A stretch of DNA of 38,832 bases from Sandaracinaceae bacterium (GTDB lineage Bacteria > Myxococcota_A > Polyangia > Polyangiales > Sandaracinaceae), in assembly GCA_040218145.1 (NCBI GenBank), contig JAVJQK010000079.1:1-38832 (forward strand). The letters are read 5' to 3'. The notes under the pieces were generated by a model. That model did no database searches, was not told the DNA's origin, and saw only the letters and a list, made by a program, of their open reading frames with translations. Position 1 is the first letter of the stretch; each line of letters begins with the position of its first letter. The translations under genes were made by a program, and so were the position numbers. Below, in pieces: positions 1 through 8,413 of this stretch.

Positions 1-495
1 CCCGTGCACATGTAGCCCGACTCCACGGTGCACGTCGCAGAGCAGCCGTCGCCGCCCATCGTGTCGCCGTCGTCGCACGCCTCCGTACCGGCCACGACGC
101 CGTCCCCGCACGTCGTCGTGCAGACCGAAGGCATCGTCCCCGTGCACATGTAGCCCGACTCCACGGTGCACGTCGCAGAGCAGCCGTCGCCGCCCATCGT
201 GTCGCCGTCGTCGCACGCCTCCGTGCCGGCCCGCACGCCGTCCCCGCACGTCGTCGTGCAGACCGAAGGCATCGTCCCCGTGCACATGAAGCCCGACTCC
301 ACGGTGCACGTCGCAGAGCAGCCGTCGCCGCCCATCGTGTCGCCGTCGTCGCACGCCTCCGTGCCGGCCCGCACGCCGTCCCCGCACGTCGTCGTACAAA
401 CCGAAGGCATCGTGCCCGTGCACATGAAGCCCGACTCCACGGTGCACGTCGCAGAGCAGCCGTCGCCGCCCATCGTGTCGCCGTCGTCGCAGCCT
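1..495. repeat. 138-bp tandem coding repeats
   Basis: A 138-bp unit (46 codons) recurs with near-identity: the same short segment begins at 25, 163, 301 and 439. Copies differ by only a few substitutions, and similarity drops sharply after about 495. These encode the DUF4215 repeats of the overlapping minus-strand gene. Identity at the DNA level, including third positions, points to recent duplication or gene conversion; it also makes copy number prone to assembly error. Confidence 0.9.
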
Positions 496-1517
496 TCACC
501 GCCCGCGACCCGCCCGTCGCCACAGATCGGGGTGCACACGGACGGCATGCCCGTGCACATGAACCCGGCCTGGACCGCGCATGTGGCCGAGCAGCCGTCC
601 ATCCCCATGGTGTTGCCGTCGTCGCACATCTCGGGCGCGATGATCATGCCGTCGCCGCACTCCGGGCTGCACATGGAGGGCGTGCCAGCGCAGACGTACC
701 CCGTCTCGATCGTGCACGTGGCGGAGCAGCCGTCGCCGGCGTCGAGAGCGCCGTCGTCACACTCCTCGGCGCCCGCCGGGACCCCGTCACCGCAGGTGGT
801 ACTGCACGTGGAGGGCATGCCCGAACACATGAAGCCCGTCTCGACCGCGCAGGCGGCCGAGCAGCCGTCGCCGTCGACGTTCGCGCCGTCGTCGCACTCC
901 TCGCCGGCGTCGACGACTCCGTCGCCGCAGTTCTCCATGCACACCGAAGGCATCATCGAGTTGTCGCAGGAGAAGCCCATCTCGATGGTCGCGCAGTCAG
1001 CCGCGCAGCCGTCGCCGGCGTCGGTGTTGCCGTCGTCGCAGGCCTCGGTCTCTTCACAGAACATGCTGTCGCCGCACACCGCCGCGACACCCACATCGGT
1101 GCAGTCGGCGTTGCAGGTTCCGCAGGCATCGGTGAACCCGTCGTCGCAGGCCTCGCTCCCGACCATCATGCCGTCGCCGCAGATCTCGGCGCACGCGCCA
1201 CCCGTCTCGGGGCAGTCCCAGCCGGTCTCCTCGGTGCACGAGTCCGTGCAGCCGTCGCCCGAGTCCATGTTCCCGTCGTCGCAGACCTCGTCACCGTCGA
1301 CCGTTCCGTCGCCGCAGAAGGGCCCAGCGTCGGTGCCCGTGTCCGGGCCTCCGTCGTCGGGCACGCCCGTGTCGCGGCCGGAGTCGACGTCGGCGTCCAT
1401 GGGGCTCTCGCCGCCGTCGAGGCGGTCGCGGTCGAAGCTCACGACGAGCTGACAGCCGGCGAGCGCCAGGGACGCGACGACGGCGATGAGGGCTCGAATC
1501 TCGCTCTTGTGGGTCAC
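1..1517 (-). CDS. DUF4215-repeat Cys-rich lipoprotein (3' end outside window)
   Basis: Predicted surface lipoprotein. I chose the GTG start because AGGAGA lies seven bases before it and because it yields a lipoprotein signal peptide ending LAGC (Cys about residue 22). An Asp/Gly-rich linker of about 45 residues follows, then tandem Cys-rich repeats of the DUF4215 kind with the pattern CGDG..., E.CDDGN, GDGCS..C and E.G..C. The early repeats are diverged; the last ones before the window edge are almost identical 46-residue copies. The reading frame is still open at base 1, so at least 505 residues are present. DUF4215 repeats are common in secreted myxobacterial proteins and are thought to be disulfide- or metal-stabilised modules; no enzymatic role is evident. 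It starts 9 bp after the TPR-PEGA protein stop, suggesting co-transcription. Family assignment is firm, function unknown. Confidence 0.88.
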   Translation of the reverse strand, partial: MTHKSEIRALIAVVASLALAGCQLVVSFDRDRLDGGESPMDADVDSGRDTGVPDDGGPDTGTDAGPFCGDGTVDGDEVCDDGNMDSGDGCTDSCTEETGWDCPETGGACAEICGDGMMVGSEACDDGFTDACGTCNADCTDVGVAAVCGDSMFCEETEACDDGNTDAGDGCAADCATIEMGFSCDNSMMPSVCMENCGDGVVDAGEECDDGANVDGDGCSAACAVETGFMCSGMPSTCSTTCGDGVPAGAEECDDGALDAGDGCSATCTIETGYVCAGTPSMCSPECGDGMIIAPEMCDDGNTMGMDGCSATCAVQAGFMCTGMPSVCTPICGDGRVAGGEGCDDGDTMGGDGCSATCTVESGFMCTGTMPSVCTTTCGDGVRAGTEACDDGDTMGGDGCSATCTVESGFMCTGTMPSVCTTTCGDGVRAGTEACDDGDTMGGDGCSATCTVESGYMCTGTMPSVCTTTCGDGVVAGTEACDDGDTMGGDGCSATCTVESGYMCT

Positions 1518-1526
1518 GGGATTCTC

Positions 1527-2525
1527 CTAGAAGCGAAGCTGCGCGGCGACGCCGCCGGACTGGCCGCCCGGATGCGCGGCGACCCAAGGGGACACGTTCA
1601 GGTCGAGGTCGGCGGAGTCGGACTCCGAGGAGTCCCCGCCCGAGCGCTCGACGATGTAGAGGACGATCGAGGTGATGGCCATGGCCGCCGCGACGCCGAA
1701 GCTGATGTCCGCGACCAGGGCAAACGCCTCGCCGCGATCGGCGGTGTCGGCCTGGGGGTCGCTGTCGTAGGAGCTCTGCTCACTCAGCGCGAGGAAGCCG
1801 AAGACGGTCCCGCTGATGAGCCCGGCCGCCGCGATGCCCGCGGTGGCCCAGACGCCCGCGGACGGATCGGCCGAGCCGCCCCCGCCGCCGTCTCCGCCGC
1901 CGCTCTCCGCGCCCTCGCCGTCGCCGCCGGTGGTGCCGAACGCGTCCGCGCCGTCACCGGTCGCCTGGGTGAGGTTCATCTCGAGCCGGACGCGCGTGGC
2001 CGCCTGGGCCGCGAAGGTCTGGCTCGCCTCCTCGTAGCCCTGGAGCCGGAGCGCGACGGTGTGCTCGCCCGCGGTCATCGCCACGTCCGCGGGGGTGACC
2101 TGACCGCTGTCGGTCCCGTCGACGATGATCGCCGCCCCGGGCGGAGTGCTGGCCACCATCACCGTGGCGGGCCGGCTCTCGAGATCACGGATGCGCCCCT
2201 CGACCTCGGCGCGGTCCGCCCCGTTGGGCGCCTCCGCGAGGTAGCGACGAAGCGTCTCGAGCGAGCCGGGGATGTTCCCCTGCTGCTCCTGCGCCGCGGC
2301 GATCGCCTTCAAGACGACCGGGTTCGGCACCGCCTGGTACGCAGCGCGGAAGGACGCCTCGGCCTGGGCGTACTGCCCCGACTCGAAGAGCGCTTGCGCT
2401 TCTCCATACAGCTGCCGCGCGCGCTGGCGCTGATCCTGGGTCTGCGCCGCGCCCGTGGCGACGATCCCCACCCAAACCATGATTGCGAGACCAATGGTCC
2501 CGCCAAGCGATCGGAGAGCCCGCAT
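1527..2525 (-). CDS. TPR-PEGA domain membrane protein
   Basis: Predicted 332-residue exported protein. I set the start at the ATG preceded by a GGGAG ribosome site, which gives a clean signal peptide (cleavage near GAA|Q, residue 27). Residues about 30-100 form TPR-like helices (LYGEAQALFESGQYAQAEASF). Residues about 119-186 match a PEGA domain (STPPGAAIIVDG, then GEHTVALRLQGY). A Gly/Asp-rich linker precedes two hydrophobic segments at about 225-247 and 270-292, and the chain ends in a short polar tail finishing QLRF. PEGA domains are associated with surface structures and often sit beside Ser/Thr kinases. It lies 58 bp downstream of the zinc-ribbon kinase and 9 bp upstream of the DUF4215 lipoprotein, so it probably belongs to their operon. 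A sensor or adaptor role is inference. Confidence 0.85.
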   Translation of the reverse strand: MRALRSLGGTIGLAIMVWVGIVATGAAQTQDQRQRARQLYGEAQALFESGQYAQAEASFRAAYQAVPNPVVLKAIAAAQEQQGNIPGSLETLRRYLAEAPNGADRAEVEGRIRDLESRPATVMVASTPPGAAIIVDGTDSGQVTPADVAMTAGEHTVALRLQGYEEASQTFAAQAATRVRLEMNLTQATGDGADAFGTTGGDGEGAESGGGDGGGGGSADPSAGVWATAGIAAAGLISGTVFGFLALSEQSSYDSDPQADTADRGEAFALVADISFGVAAAMAITSIVLYIVERSGGDSSESDSADLDLNVSPWVAAHPGGQSGGVAAQLRF

Positions 2526-2583
2526 TCTCACTCCCTGTAGTGGAAAGCTCCGCCGCCACCCTAGGCGGTCATGACCTTTTTCG

Positions 2584-4557
2584 TCAACTGACGGATCCGG
2601 GTGAGGGGCCGCTTTCGGCGCCCTCGGACGGGGTCGCCGGCCACGCCGCGCGCACGTGCGCCTCGGCCTGCTCGAGGGGACGTCGCAGTCCTGCGGCCGT
2701 GCCCTCGACCCTGAGCATCTGCGCATCCAGCACCCGGACGAGCTGCGCGCGCTGGGTCTCGAACTGCTCGTTGTGGGCGTCGAGCTCCCCGGCCAGCTCC
2801 GCCCGCTGGCTCTCGAGCTCGTCGCAGCGCTGGCCCGCCCCCGACAGCTCTTCGTCGACCGCGGCCAGCTCCCAGAGCAGCGCGTCGGCCTCCCCCTCGC
2901 TGCCCTCCCCACGCCGGAGCTTCATGCGGGCCGCCTCGCGACGGGCCCGCAGGCTGTTGCGGCGCATGACCAGGGCCTCGAAGACCCCGCGCTCGGCCGA
3001 CAGCCGCCCCGCCACCTGATCCAGCGCGCGACCGAGGGTGCCGCGGAAGTCGCGGGCCCGCTCGTTCAGCGCCTCGACCGCCTCCTGATACGCCTGCGCG
3101 CTCGCGACCGCCTCCTCGAGCTCCTCGAGCGTGCGCGCCGCGAAGGCCATCGCGTGGGCGATCTCCGGCGGCGACTCCTCCAGCGCGTCCAGGTGCTGCG
3201 CGATGGCGTCGTAGCGCTGCCGCCAGCGCGTCGCGCCGAGCAGGCCGAAGCGGTTCCGGACGAGGGGCGTGGGCGTCTCGGGATCGGCCTGCACCGCCTC
3301 GATCGCGGCTGGCGCGATCGGCCCGTCCAGCGCCGGCGACTCGGGGATGGCGAGGCCCGCCGGCGACCCGCCCTTCTCCAGCGACGGATCCTCCAACGAG
3401 AGATCCTCCCGCGGGATGCCCTCCGCGATCGTGTCGCGCGAGCCAGGCAGAGGGACGCCGTACGGGGTCGTGCCCGGTCGAGGCTCGCCGAGGGCCTGCG
3501 CGATGCCGTCGAAGAGCCGCCGCTGATCGCCGTCGACGCTGGTGTCCAGGTGGACGTCCGAGCCCTCGCGCCCCCGGGGCCGCGCGTGCGTGCCCGACTT
3601 CTCGTCGAGCCCACCCCAGCTCGAGTCCGGCCCGAGCCGCTCACGGACCGCGCGCAGCTCGGCGTTGAAGTGGAACGCGTCACGGAAGCGCTCGTCCGGG
3701 TCCTTCGCGAGGCAGCGCAGGATGAACACCTCCATCGCGGGGTGGACGTCGGCGTGCCGCACGCTGGGCTTCACCGGCGCCTCGGTCACGTGCTTGACCA
3801 GCAGATCGCCCGGGTACTCGTAGTCGAAGGGCAGCGCGCCCGTGACCATCTCGTAGAGGATGCACCCCATCGAGTAGATGTCGGCGCGTCCGTCGATGTC
3901 GGTGGACTGGATGTACTCGGGCGCGATGTAGCCGGGCGTGCCGAAGATCTGCTGGCTCCCGGTCAGCGACGGCGCGTCTAGTATTTTTGCGATCCCGAAG
4001 TCGAGCAGCTTGACGTAGTCGCGGCGATCGCGGCGCTGCACGATCAGGATGTTCTCGGGCTTGAGGTCCCGATGGATCACGTTCATCTGGTGGGCGCGGC
4101 TCAGCGCGTTGCCGCACTGCTCGGCGATGTCGAGCGCCCGGAGGGGGATGAAGGGGCCGTCGGCGAGCAGCTTCAGGAGCGGCTCGCCCGGGACGTACTC
4201 CATGACGAGGTAGACGAGCCCGTCCTCGGTCTCGCCGAAGTCGCTGATCTCGACGATGTTCTCGTGGTTGATGCGATTGACCGCGCGCGCCTCGCGCAGG
4301 AAGCGGTCGCGCTGCACCGGGTCGCGCGCCAGGTCACGGCGCAGCGTCTTGATCGCCATCAGCCGATCGATGAGGACGTGGCGCGCGAGATAGACGCTGC
4401 TCATCCCGCCCGAGCCGAGCCGCTGGATGAGCCGGAAGCGCCCGCCGACCGTCTTGCCGATCAACGGATCGAGCACGGTCCGGAGGGGCGTAGCGTCCTT
4501 CGGGCACTGATCCGCGTCGTCCGGATAGAGCTCGGAGCAGCGCGGGCAGACCTTCAT
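2584..4557 (-). CDS. Ser/Thr protein kinase with N-terminal zinc ribbon and C-terminal coiled coil
   Basis: Hanks-type Ser/Thr kinase, 657 residues, predicted cytoplasmic because no membrane segment is visible. A short zinc-ribbon-like element opens the protein (C4, C7, C18, with D21 as a possible fourth ligand). The kinase domain runs about 40-310: glycine loop GSGGMSSV, Lys70 in MAIK, catalytic HRDLKPEN (Asp164), DFG at 187 and the GTPGYIAPE activation segment, so it should be active. After an acidic, Pro-rich linker (about 320-430) comes a long helical, coiled-coil-like region rich in Glu, Ala, Arg and Leu to about 630. Many myxobacterial kinases have a transmembrane helix here instead. 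It is followed by the TPR-PEGA and DUF4215 genes, plausible partners. Substrate and signal are unknown. Confidence 0.93.
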   Translation of the reverse strand: MKVCPRCSELYPDDADQCPKDATPLRTVLDPLIGKTVGGRFRLIQRLGSGGMSSVYLARHVLIDRLMAIKTLRRDLARDPVQRDRFLREARAVNRINHENIVEISDFGETEDGLVYLVMEYVPGEPLLKLLADGPFIPLRALDIAEQCGNALSRAHQMNVIHRDLKPENILIVQRRDRRDYVKLLDFGIAKILDAPSLTGSQQIFGTPGYIAPEYIQSTDIDGRADIYSMGCILYEMVTGALPFDYEYPGDLLVKHVTEAPVKPSVRHADVHPAMEVFILRCLAKDPDERFRDAFHFNAELRAVRERLGPDSSWGGLDEKSGTHARPRGREGSDVHLDTSVDGDQRRLFDGIAQALGEPRPGTTPYGVPLPGSRDTIAEGIPREDLSLEDPSLEKGGSPAGLAIPESPALDGPIAPAAIEAVQADPETPTPLVRNRFGLLGATRWRQRYDAIAQHLDALEESPPEIAHAMAFAARTLEELEEAVASAQAYQEAVEALNERARDFRGTLGRALDQVAGRLSAERGVFEALVMRRNSLRARREAARMKLRRGEGSEGEADALLWELAAVDEELSGAGQRCDELESQRAELAGELDAHNEQFETQRAQLVRVLDAQMLRVEGTAAGLRRPLEQAEAHVRAAWPATPSEGAESGPSPGSVS

Positions 4558-4628
4558 CGCCGGGGGATCGTATACGTGCGGTGCGCGCGCGGAAACACGC
4601 GCGGGTCAGATGGCGCGGATTGTGTGCG

Positions 4629-5030
4629 TCAGGCGCCCGAATCGACCGGTCCAGCGTCGTCCGGCCCGGCATCGATCGGCCCCGCGTCGGCCGGTCCGGC
4701 GTCGGCCGGCCCCGCGTCCACGCCCGAGTCGGTCGGGCCCGCGTCCTCGTCGGGTCCGCCGTCTTCTTCCGGCCCGGCGTCCGAGGGTCCCGCGTCGTCC
4801 AGCGCCGCGTCGGTCCCTGGACCCGCGTCCGTGGGCGACACGCCGGTGCAGGCGGTCTGGCAGATCCCGCGCTGGTCCCCGGACAGGTTCGGCGGACAGC
4901 AGGTGAGGCCCTCGCCGCACTCCAGCGTGTCCTGACAGACCTCTCCCTCCTGCTGCTTGCAGCCCACCGCGCACAGCGTGAGCGCGGCGAAGATCAGAGC
5001 AGAGCGGATCGGGTTCGCGGTCTGAAGCAA
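4629..5030 (-). CDS. Small Cys-containing lipoprotein with Asp-Ala-Gly-Pro repeat tail
   Basis: Predicted 133-residue lipoprotein. I prefer the TTG start at 5030: GGAGG lies seven bases upstream and the resulting signal peptide ends CAVGC (lipid-attached Cys about residue 24). An in-frame ATG at 5117 would add 29 residues with no signal-like character and would overlap the upstream gene. The mature part has a compact Cys-rich block (about 30-65, including ECGEGLTCC) and then a low-complexity tail of five-residue steps of the DAGP type, encoded by GC-rich 15-base repeats. Such tails probably act as cell-wall or outer-surface spacers. It follows the SUMF1-like gene by 40 bp and precedes the zinc-ribbon kinase by 71 bp. 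Function unknown. Confidence 0.8.
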   Translation of the reverse strand: MLQTANPIRSALIFAALTLCAVGCKQQEGEVCQDTLECGEGLTCCPPNLSGDQRGICQTACTGVSPTDAGPGTDAALDDAGPSDAGPEEDGGPDEDAGPTDSGVDAGPADAGPADAGPIDAGPDDAGPVDSGA

Positions 5031-5070
5031 GGGGATACCTCCGAGGGAGGCGGAGGATAGCCGAGGAGCC

Positions 5071-5940
5071 TCACGGGGCAACCGGGGGATCGTAGGCGCA
5101 TCGAAAACCGAGATCACTGCGGCTCTCGCTCGTCGGGAGCCAGACCCGGTGGGTGACGCGCATCAGCTCGGGGGGGTGCGCCCAGCTGCCGCCCCGGACG
5201 ACCCGATAGACGTCCGGGTCGGCGCCGAGCCCGACGTCGTCGTCGGTCGGCGCGCTGGCCGTCCACTCCCAGGCGTTGCCCGCCATGTCGAGCACGCCGT
5301 AGCTGCTCGCGCCGTCCGGGAAGCTGCCCACCGGCGAGGCCAGCGCCCAGCCGTCTTCGGCGTCGGGACCCCGCGGCGAGCGGCCGTGGTTGGCGAGCCG
5401 CGAGTTGTAGTGCCGCCCCCACGGGAATCGGTGGCGGGCGGTGCCCCGCGCCGCCCGCTCCCACTCGGCCTCGGTCGGGAGCCGGCCTCCTCGCCACGCG
5501 CAGAAGGCCATCGCCTCGGGGTGGGTGATGCCCGTGACGGGCATGTCGGCCGCGGCCAGCCGCGCGTCCTCGTCCGGGATCCGGCTGGGAGCGCAGCGCC
5601 CCGCGATCACGCAGGCGCGCCACTGGCGGTGCGTGACCTCGGTCCGATCGAGGCCGTAGGCCGGCGTCCAGACCCAGCGGCGCGGCGACTCCTGGATGAA
5701 GCGGCGGGGCGAGCACGCTCCGTCGGTCTCCGGCACGAGCGAGCGGATCGGCACCGGGCGCGAGCGCGCGCAGAGCTCCACGCCGTAGGCGATCTCCCCG
5801 TCGCTCGCGCCCATCACGAAGCGGCCGGGCTCGATCCAGACCACGGGCGAGGCCTCGAGCGTCACGCGCGCCTCTCGCGCCTGCGGGAGGATCCCGAGGC
5901 CCACCGCGCCGAGCGCGAACGCGAGCAGTGCGCGCATCAT
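5071..5940 (-). CDS. SUMF1/formylglycine-generating-enzyme fold protein lacking the catalytic cysteines
   Basis: Exported protein of 289 residues (hydrophobic N-terminus, residues 3-20) with the FGE-sulfatase/SUMF1 fold. Visible family motifs are GRFVMG near 39, DRTEVTHRQW, GGRLPTEAEWERAARG, AGNAWEWT, VVRGGSW and LGFRCA. In genuine formylglycine-generating enzymes two cysteines sit shortly after the GGSW motif; here that stretch (GGSWAHPPELMRVTHR) has none. I therefore do not predict sulfatase maturation. The fold is also used by EgtB- and PvdO-type proteins and by many proteins of unknown role next to bacterial kinases. Two adjacent ATG codons make the start 5940 or 5937. It sits 37 bp after the Lgt-like gene and 40 bp before a lipoprotein. 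Confidence 0.87.
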   Translation of the reverse strand: MMRALLAFALGAVGLGILPQAREARVTLEASPVVWIEPGRFVMGASDGEIAYGVELCARSRPVPIRSLVPETDGACSPRRFIQESPRRWVWTPAYGLDRTEVTHRQWRACVIAGRCAPSRIPDEDARLAAADMPVTGITHPEAMAFCAWRGGRLPTEAEWERAARGTARHRFPWGRHYNSRLANHGRSPRGPDAEDGWALASPVGSFPDGASSYGVLDMAGNAWEWTASAPTDDDVGLGADPDVYRVVRGGSWAHPPELMRVTHRVWLPTSESRSDLGFRCAYDPPVAP

Positions 5941-5977
5941 GCCCCCGTGTAACGCCTGCGCCGACGGGGCGAAAGTC

Positions 5978-6727
5978 TCATGCCGCGAGGCGACGGCCGC
6001 GCGCGAGGAGCAGCGCCGCGATCAGGCCCACGAGCGCCGCGAGCTGGGAGGTGGAGACGCCCGCCCACACCCCGCGGATGGCGTCGCCGCGGAAGACCTC
6101 GACGCCGAGTCGAAGCGCACAGTAGCCCCCGAGGTAGAGCGCGGCGCGGCGCCCGGAGCCGGGCCGCATCGGCGCCCACAGCGCGAAGACGAGCGCGAGG
6201 GCGAGCAGGCCGAGCGCTTCGTAGATCGGCGCGGGGTGGCGCAGGACCGGTGGGTGCGCGCCCGGCGCGAAGGGGTGGGTGTAGCGGACGGCCCACGCGC
6301 CCTCGAACGGTCGGCCGTAGCAGCAGCCGCCGAAGAAGCAGCCCAGCCGGCCGAGCGCGTGCCCGATCCCGAGCGCGGGGAGCGAGCGCTCGAGCACGCG
6401 CAGCACGTCGAGCCCGAGCCAGCGCCCCGCGGCCAGCATGGCGAGAACGCCTCCAGGCACCGCGCCGAAGAAGACGATGCCCGAGAACGAAGGCGCGCCG
6501 GTGCGGACCCACTCCACCGCGAGGTGCAGGAGCCAGGCGCCGAGGAACCCGCCGCCGACCGTGCACGCGAGCGCGGCCATCGTCAGCCCGACGTCCTGCC
6601 GGTCCCGCGCCGCCGCGCGCACCACCAGCGCGCCGGAGACGAAGAGCGCGAGCGCCACGAAGGCGCCGTAGGTCCCGATCGGGCGCGAGACGCCGTAGAG
6701 CTCGAGCTCGCCGAGGAACGGGTGCAC
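5978..6727 (-). CDS. Lgt-like prolipoprotein diacylglyceryl transferase family membrane protein (divergent)
   Basis: Polytopic inner-membrane protein of 249 residues with a GTG start. The motif GRLGCFFGGCCYGRP, the segment HPAPIYEAL and the late Arg in LRLGVEVFRGD align with the Lgt signature and with its essential Arg regions. Canonical Lgt has an HGG motif upstream and GN...NGE within the signature; here the corresponding positions read FFGA and GC...GGCC, so this belongs to the divergent Cys-containing Lgt-like subgroup and may not be the housekeeping enzyme. If active, it would transfer diacylglycerol from phosphatidylglycerol to the lipobox Cys of preprolipoproteins. Two predicted lipoproteins lie downstream in the same run of genes, which fits. 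Family call firm, exact activity uncertain. Confidence 0.82.
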   Translation of the reverse strand: MHPFLGELELYGVSRPIGTYGAFVALALFVSGALVVRAAARDRQDVGLTMAALACTVGGGFLGAWLLHLAVEWVRTGAPSFSGIVFFGAVPGGVLAMLAAGRWLGLDVLRVLERSLPALGIGHALGRLGCFFGGCCYGRPFEGAWAVRYTHPFAPGAHPPVLRHPAPIYEALGLLALALVFALWAPMRPGSGRRAALYLGGYCALRLGVEVFRGDAIRGVWAGVSTSQLAALVGLIAALLLARGRRLAA

Positions 6728-6761
6728 GCGACGAGGCTACCGCGCCGCGCACGCCGCGGTA

Positions 6762-8009
6762 CTACACCGCGGCCTTGACCTGCGCTTCCGCTTCGGCCGC
6801 GGCGACGCGGGAGTCGAGGTGGCGGCTGACCTCCTCGATGAGCTGCTCTTTCACCACCGGCTTCAAGAGGCAGGCGTCGGCGCCCAGCTCGCGCAGGTGC
6901 GCCCAGTCCTGGGCCGAGCCGCGACCGGTGACCGCGATGACCGGCAGGCGCGCCCGGTCGGCGCGGTTGCGGAGGGCGGCGGTCAGCTCCTTGCCGTCGA
7001 GCTGCGGCATGTCGAGGTCGACCAGGATCACGTCGGGCAGCTGATCCTGGGCCGCCCGCAAGGCCGCCACCGGGTCCGTCCAGCGCACCGTGCGCACGGG
7101 CAACGCCCGCTCGAGCATCAGCCCGAGCAGCTCGGCGTGATCGGCGTCGTCGTCGACCACCCAGATGAGACGGCGCGGCGTCGCGGCGAGCGTGAACGCC
7201 TCCGCGAAGCTGAGCGCGTCCGGCCAGCGATCTTTGGGGAGCTTCGCCATGCCGCGCAGCACCACGCGGTCGAGCTCCATGGGGAGCGTGAGGATGGTGC
7301 GGCTGGGAGCGGGGGGCGGGCTCTCGAGGTGCTGGCGCAGGATCTCCTCGCGGCTGCTGCCGCGGAACGGGCGCGCGCCCGTCAGCATCTGGTGGGCGAC
7401 CACGGTCAACGCGTAGACGTCCTGGGAGCGCTGGGCCTCGGCCGGGAGCGCGTCGCCCCGAATGCGCTCGGGCGCCATGTAGCCCGGCGTGCCGCGGACG
7501 ATCTCCGCGTCGATGGCGCCGAGGCGGTGGCTCAGGCCGAGATCGGTCAGGCTCGCGCGGCCGTTCTCGTCCAGCAGGACGTTCGCGGGCTTGACGTCGC
7601 CGTGCACGCGGCCGGCGCGGTGGAGCACGTCCAGACCCGCCGCCATGTCATGCACGATCTGCGCGGCGCGCACGGGTGGCACCGGCTGATGCTCGAGGAT
7701 GTATCGCTCGAGGCTCGGCCCGCCGACGAGCTTCATGACGAGGAAGCTGCGGCCGTCTTCATGGCCGAACGCGTAGACCGGCACGATGCGCGGGTCGTCG
7801 AGCTCCGCCATGGCGCGCGCCTCGTCGAGGAAGGCGTCGCGGAACTGCCGGTGCTTGGTCAGCTCGGCGTGGGCGACCTTGAGAGCGACGCGGCGCTCGA
7901 GCTTGGCGTCCCAGGCGTCGTAGACCGAGCCCATCCCTCCGCGGCCCAGCAGCCCGCGGATTTCGTAGCCGCCGAGGTGATCGCCGACGTTGAGCTCGTT
8001 TTCTCTCAT
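6762..8009 (-). CDS. Ser/Thr kinase fused to a C-terminal response-regulator receiver domain
   Basis: Single 415-residue polypeptide combining eukaryotic-type and two-component signalling. Kinase domain about 10-275: glycine loop GRGGMGSV, invariant Lys in VALKVAH (about 44), catalytic loop HGDVKPAN in place of HRD, and DLG in place of DFG; the GTPGYMAPE segment is intact. HGD and DLG variants occur in active bacterial kinases, so I predict activity. Receiver domain about 282-405: acidic pair in VVDDDADH, phosphoacceptor Asp in LVDLDMP, Thr in AVTGRG and Lys in LLKPV, all conserved. I favour the ATG at 8009, with GAGGG eight bases upstream; an in-frame start at 8069 would add 20 residues. It heads the minus-strand run and precedes the Lgt-like gene by 34 bp. 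Confidence 0.9.
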   Translation of the reverse strand: MRENELNVGDHLGGYEIRGLLGRGGMGSVYDAWDAKLERRVALKVAHAELTKHRQFRDAFLDEARAMAELDDPRIVPVYAFGHEDGRSFLVMKLVGGPSLERYILEHQPVPPVRAAQIVHDMAAGLDVLHRAGRVHGDVKPANVLLDENGRASLTDLGLSHRLGAIDAEIVRGTPGYMAPERIRGDALPAEAQRSQDVYALTVVAHQMLTGARPFRGSSREEILRQHLESPPPAPSRTILTLPMELDRVVLRGMAKLPKDRWPDALSFAEAFTLAATPRRLIWVVDDDADHAELLGLMLERALPVRTVRWTDPVAALRAAQDQLPDVILVDLDMPQLDGKELTAALRNRADRARLPVIAVTGRGSAQDWAHLRELGADACLLKPVVKEQLIEEVSRHLDSRVAAAEAEAQVKAAV

Positions 8010-8212
8010 GATGCTCGCCCTCGACGTAGACGCATCCTCGCGGGAGGCCAGCGACATCGCGACACGCATGGCAGCTCGCCACGTGGGCGAGTTCCCCCGG
8101 CGCCCGCGAGAGCCTTGGCGCGGGTTATGCGTTCCATCACTGCGGGTCGACCGCGGCGGACCGCGGTTGGGCTCGAGGAGACTCGGGGGAGGCTCGGGGG
8201 AGGGAGGTGTCG

Positions 8213-8413
8213 ATGACGATGAAGAAGTGGTCTTGGATTTTCGGAGCCCTGGCGGTGCTCTCGGCCGTGTTGTGGCTCGCGCGCATCGTGCCCGACGAGG
8301 GCGTGCGTGCGGTCCAGCTGAGCTTCTTCGCCTTCGTGACTCTCGCCCCGCTCGGTGTGCTGCACCGGGCGTGGGTGCGCGGTCCCTACGGGGGTGGAGG
8401 CGGCGGGAACTGA
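8213..8413 (+). CDS. Small two-helix membrane protein
   Basis: Predicted protein of 66 residues from the ATG at 8213, five bases after GGAGG. A GTG at 8207 lies too close to that site to be the start. Two hydrophobic stretches are visible (about 7-22 and 32-47) separated by a short polar loop, ending in a Gly-rich tail. It does not resemble a family I know. Its 3' end overlaps the convergent gene at 8386-8922 by 28 bp, so at least one of the two ends is unusual; the strong ribosome site supports this being real. Confidence 0.55.
   Translation: MTMKKWSWIFGALAVLSAVLWLARIVPDEGVRAVQLSFFAFVTLAPLGVLHRAWVRGPYGGGGGGN

Noticed and set aside
1-495. Possible CRISPR array because of regularly spaced repeats
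   Set aside because: The repeats are 138 bp, contiguous and in frame with a protein; there are no short repeats alternating with unique spacers and no cas genes.
166-1452. Long plus-strand open frame (428 codons, Ser/Pro-rich) across the Cys-rich repeats
   Set aside because: It is the antisense reading of the DUF4215 repeats. The minus frame has a ribosome site, a lipoprotein signal and a known domain; the plus frame has none.
2567-2576. GGTCATGACC palindrome in the 58-bp gap before the TPR-PEGA gene
   Set aside because: A single ten-base palindrome with no second copy and no nearby promoter elements; not enough for an operator call.
4583-4603. CGCGCG/CGCGCG hairpin between the lipoprotein and kinase genes
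   Set aside because: Short alternating CG arms arise easily at this GC content and no T-tract follows on either strand.
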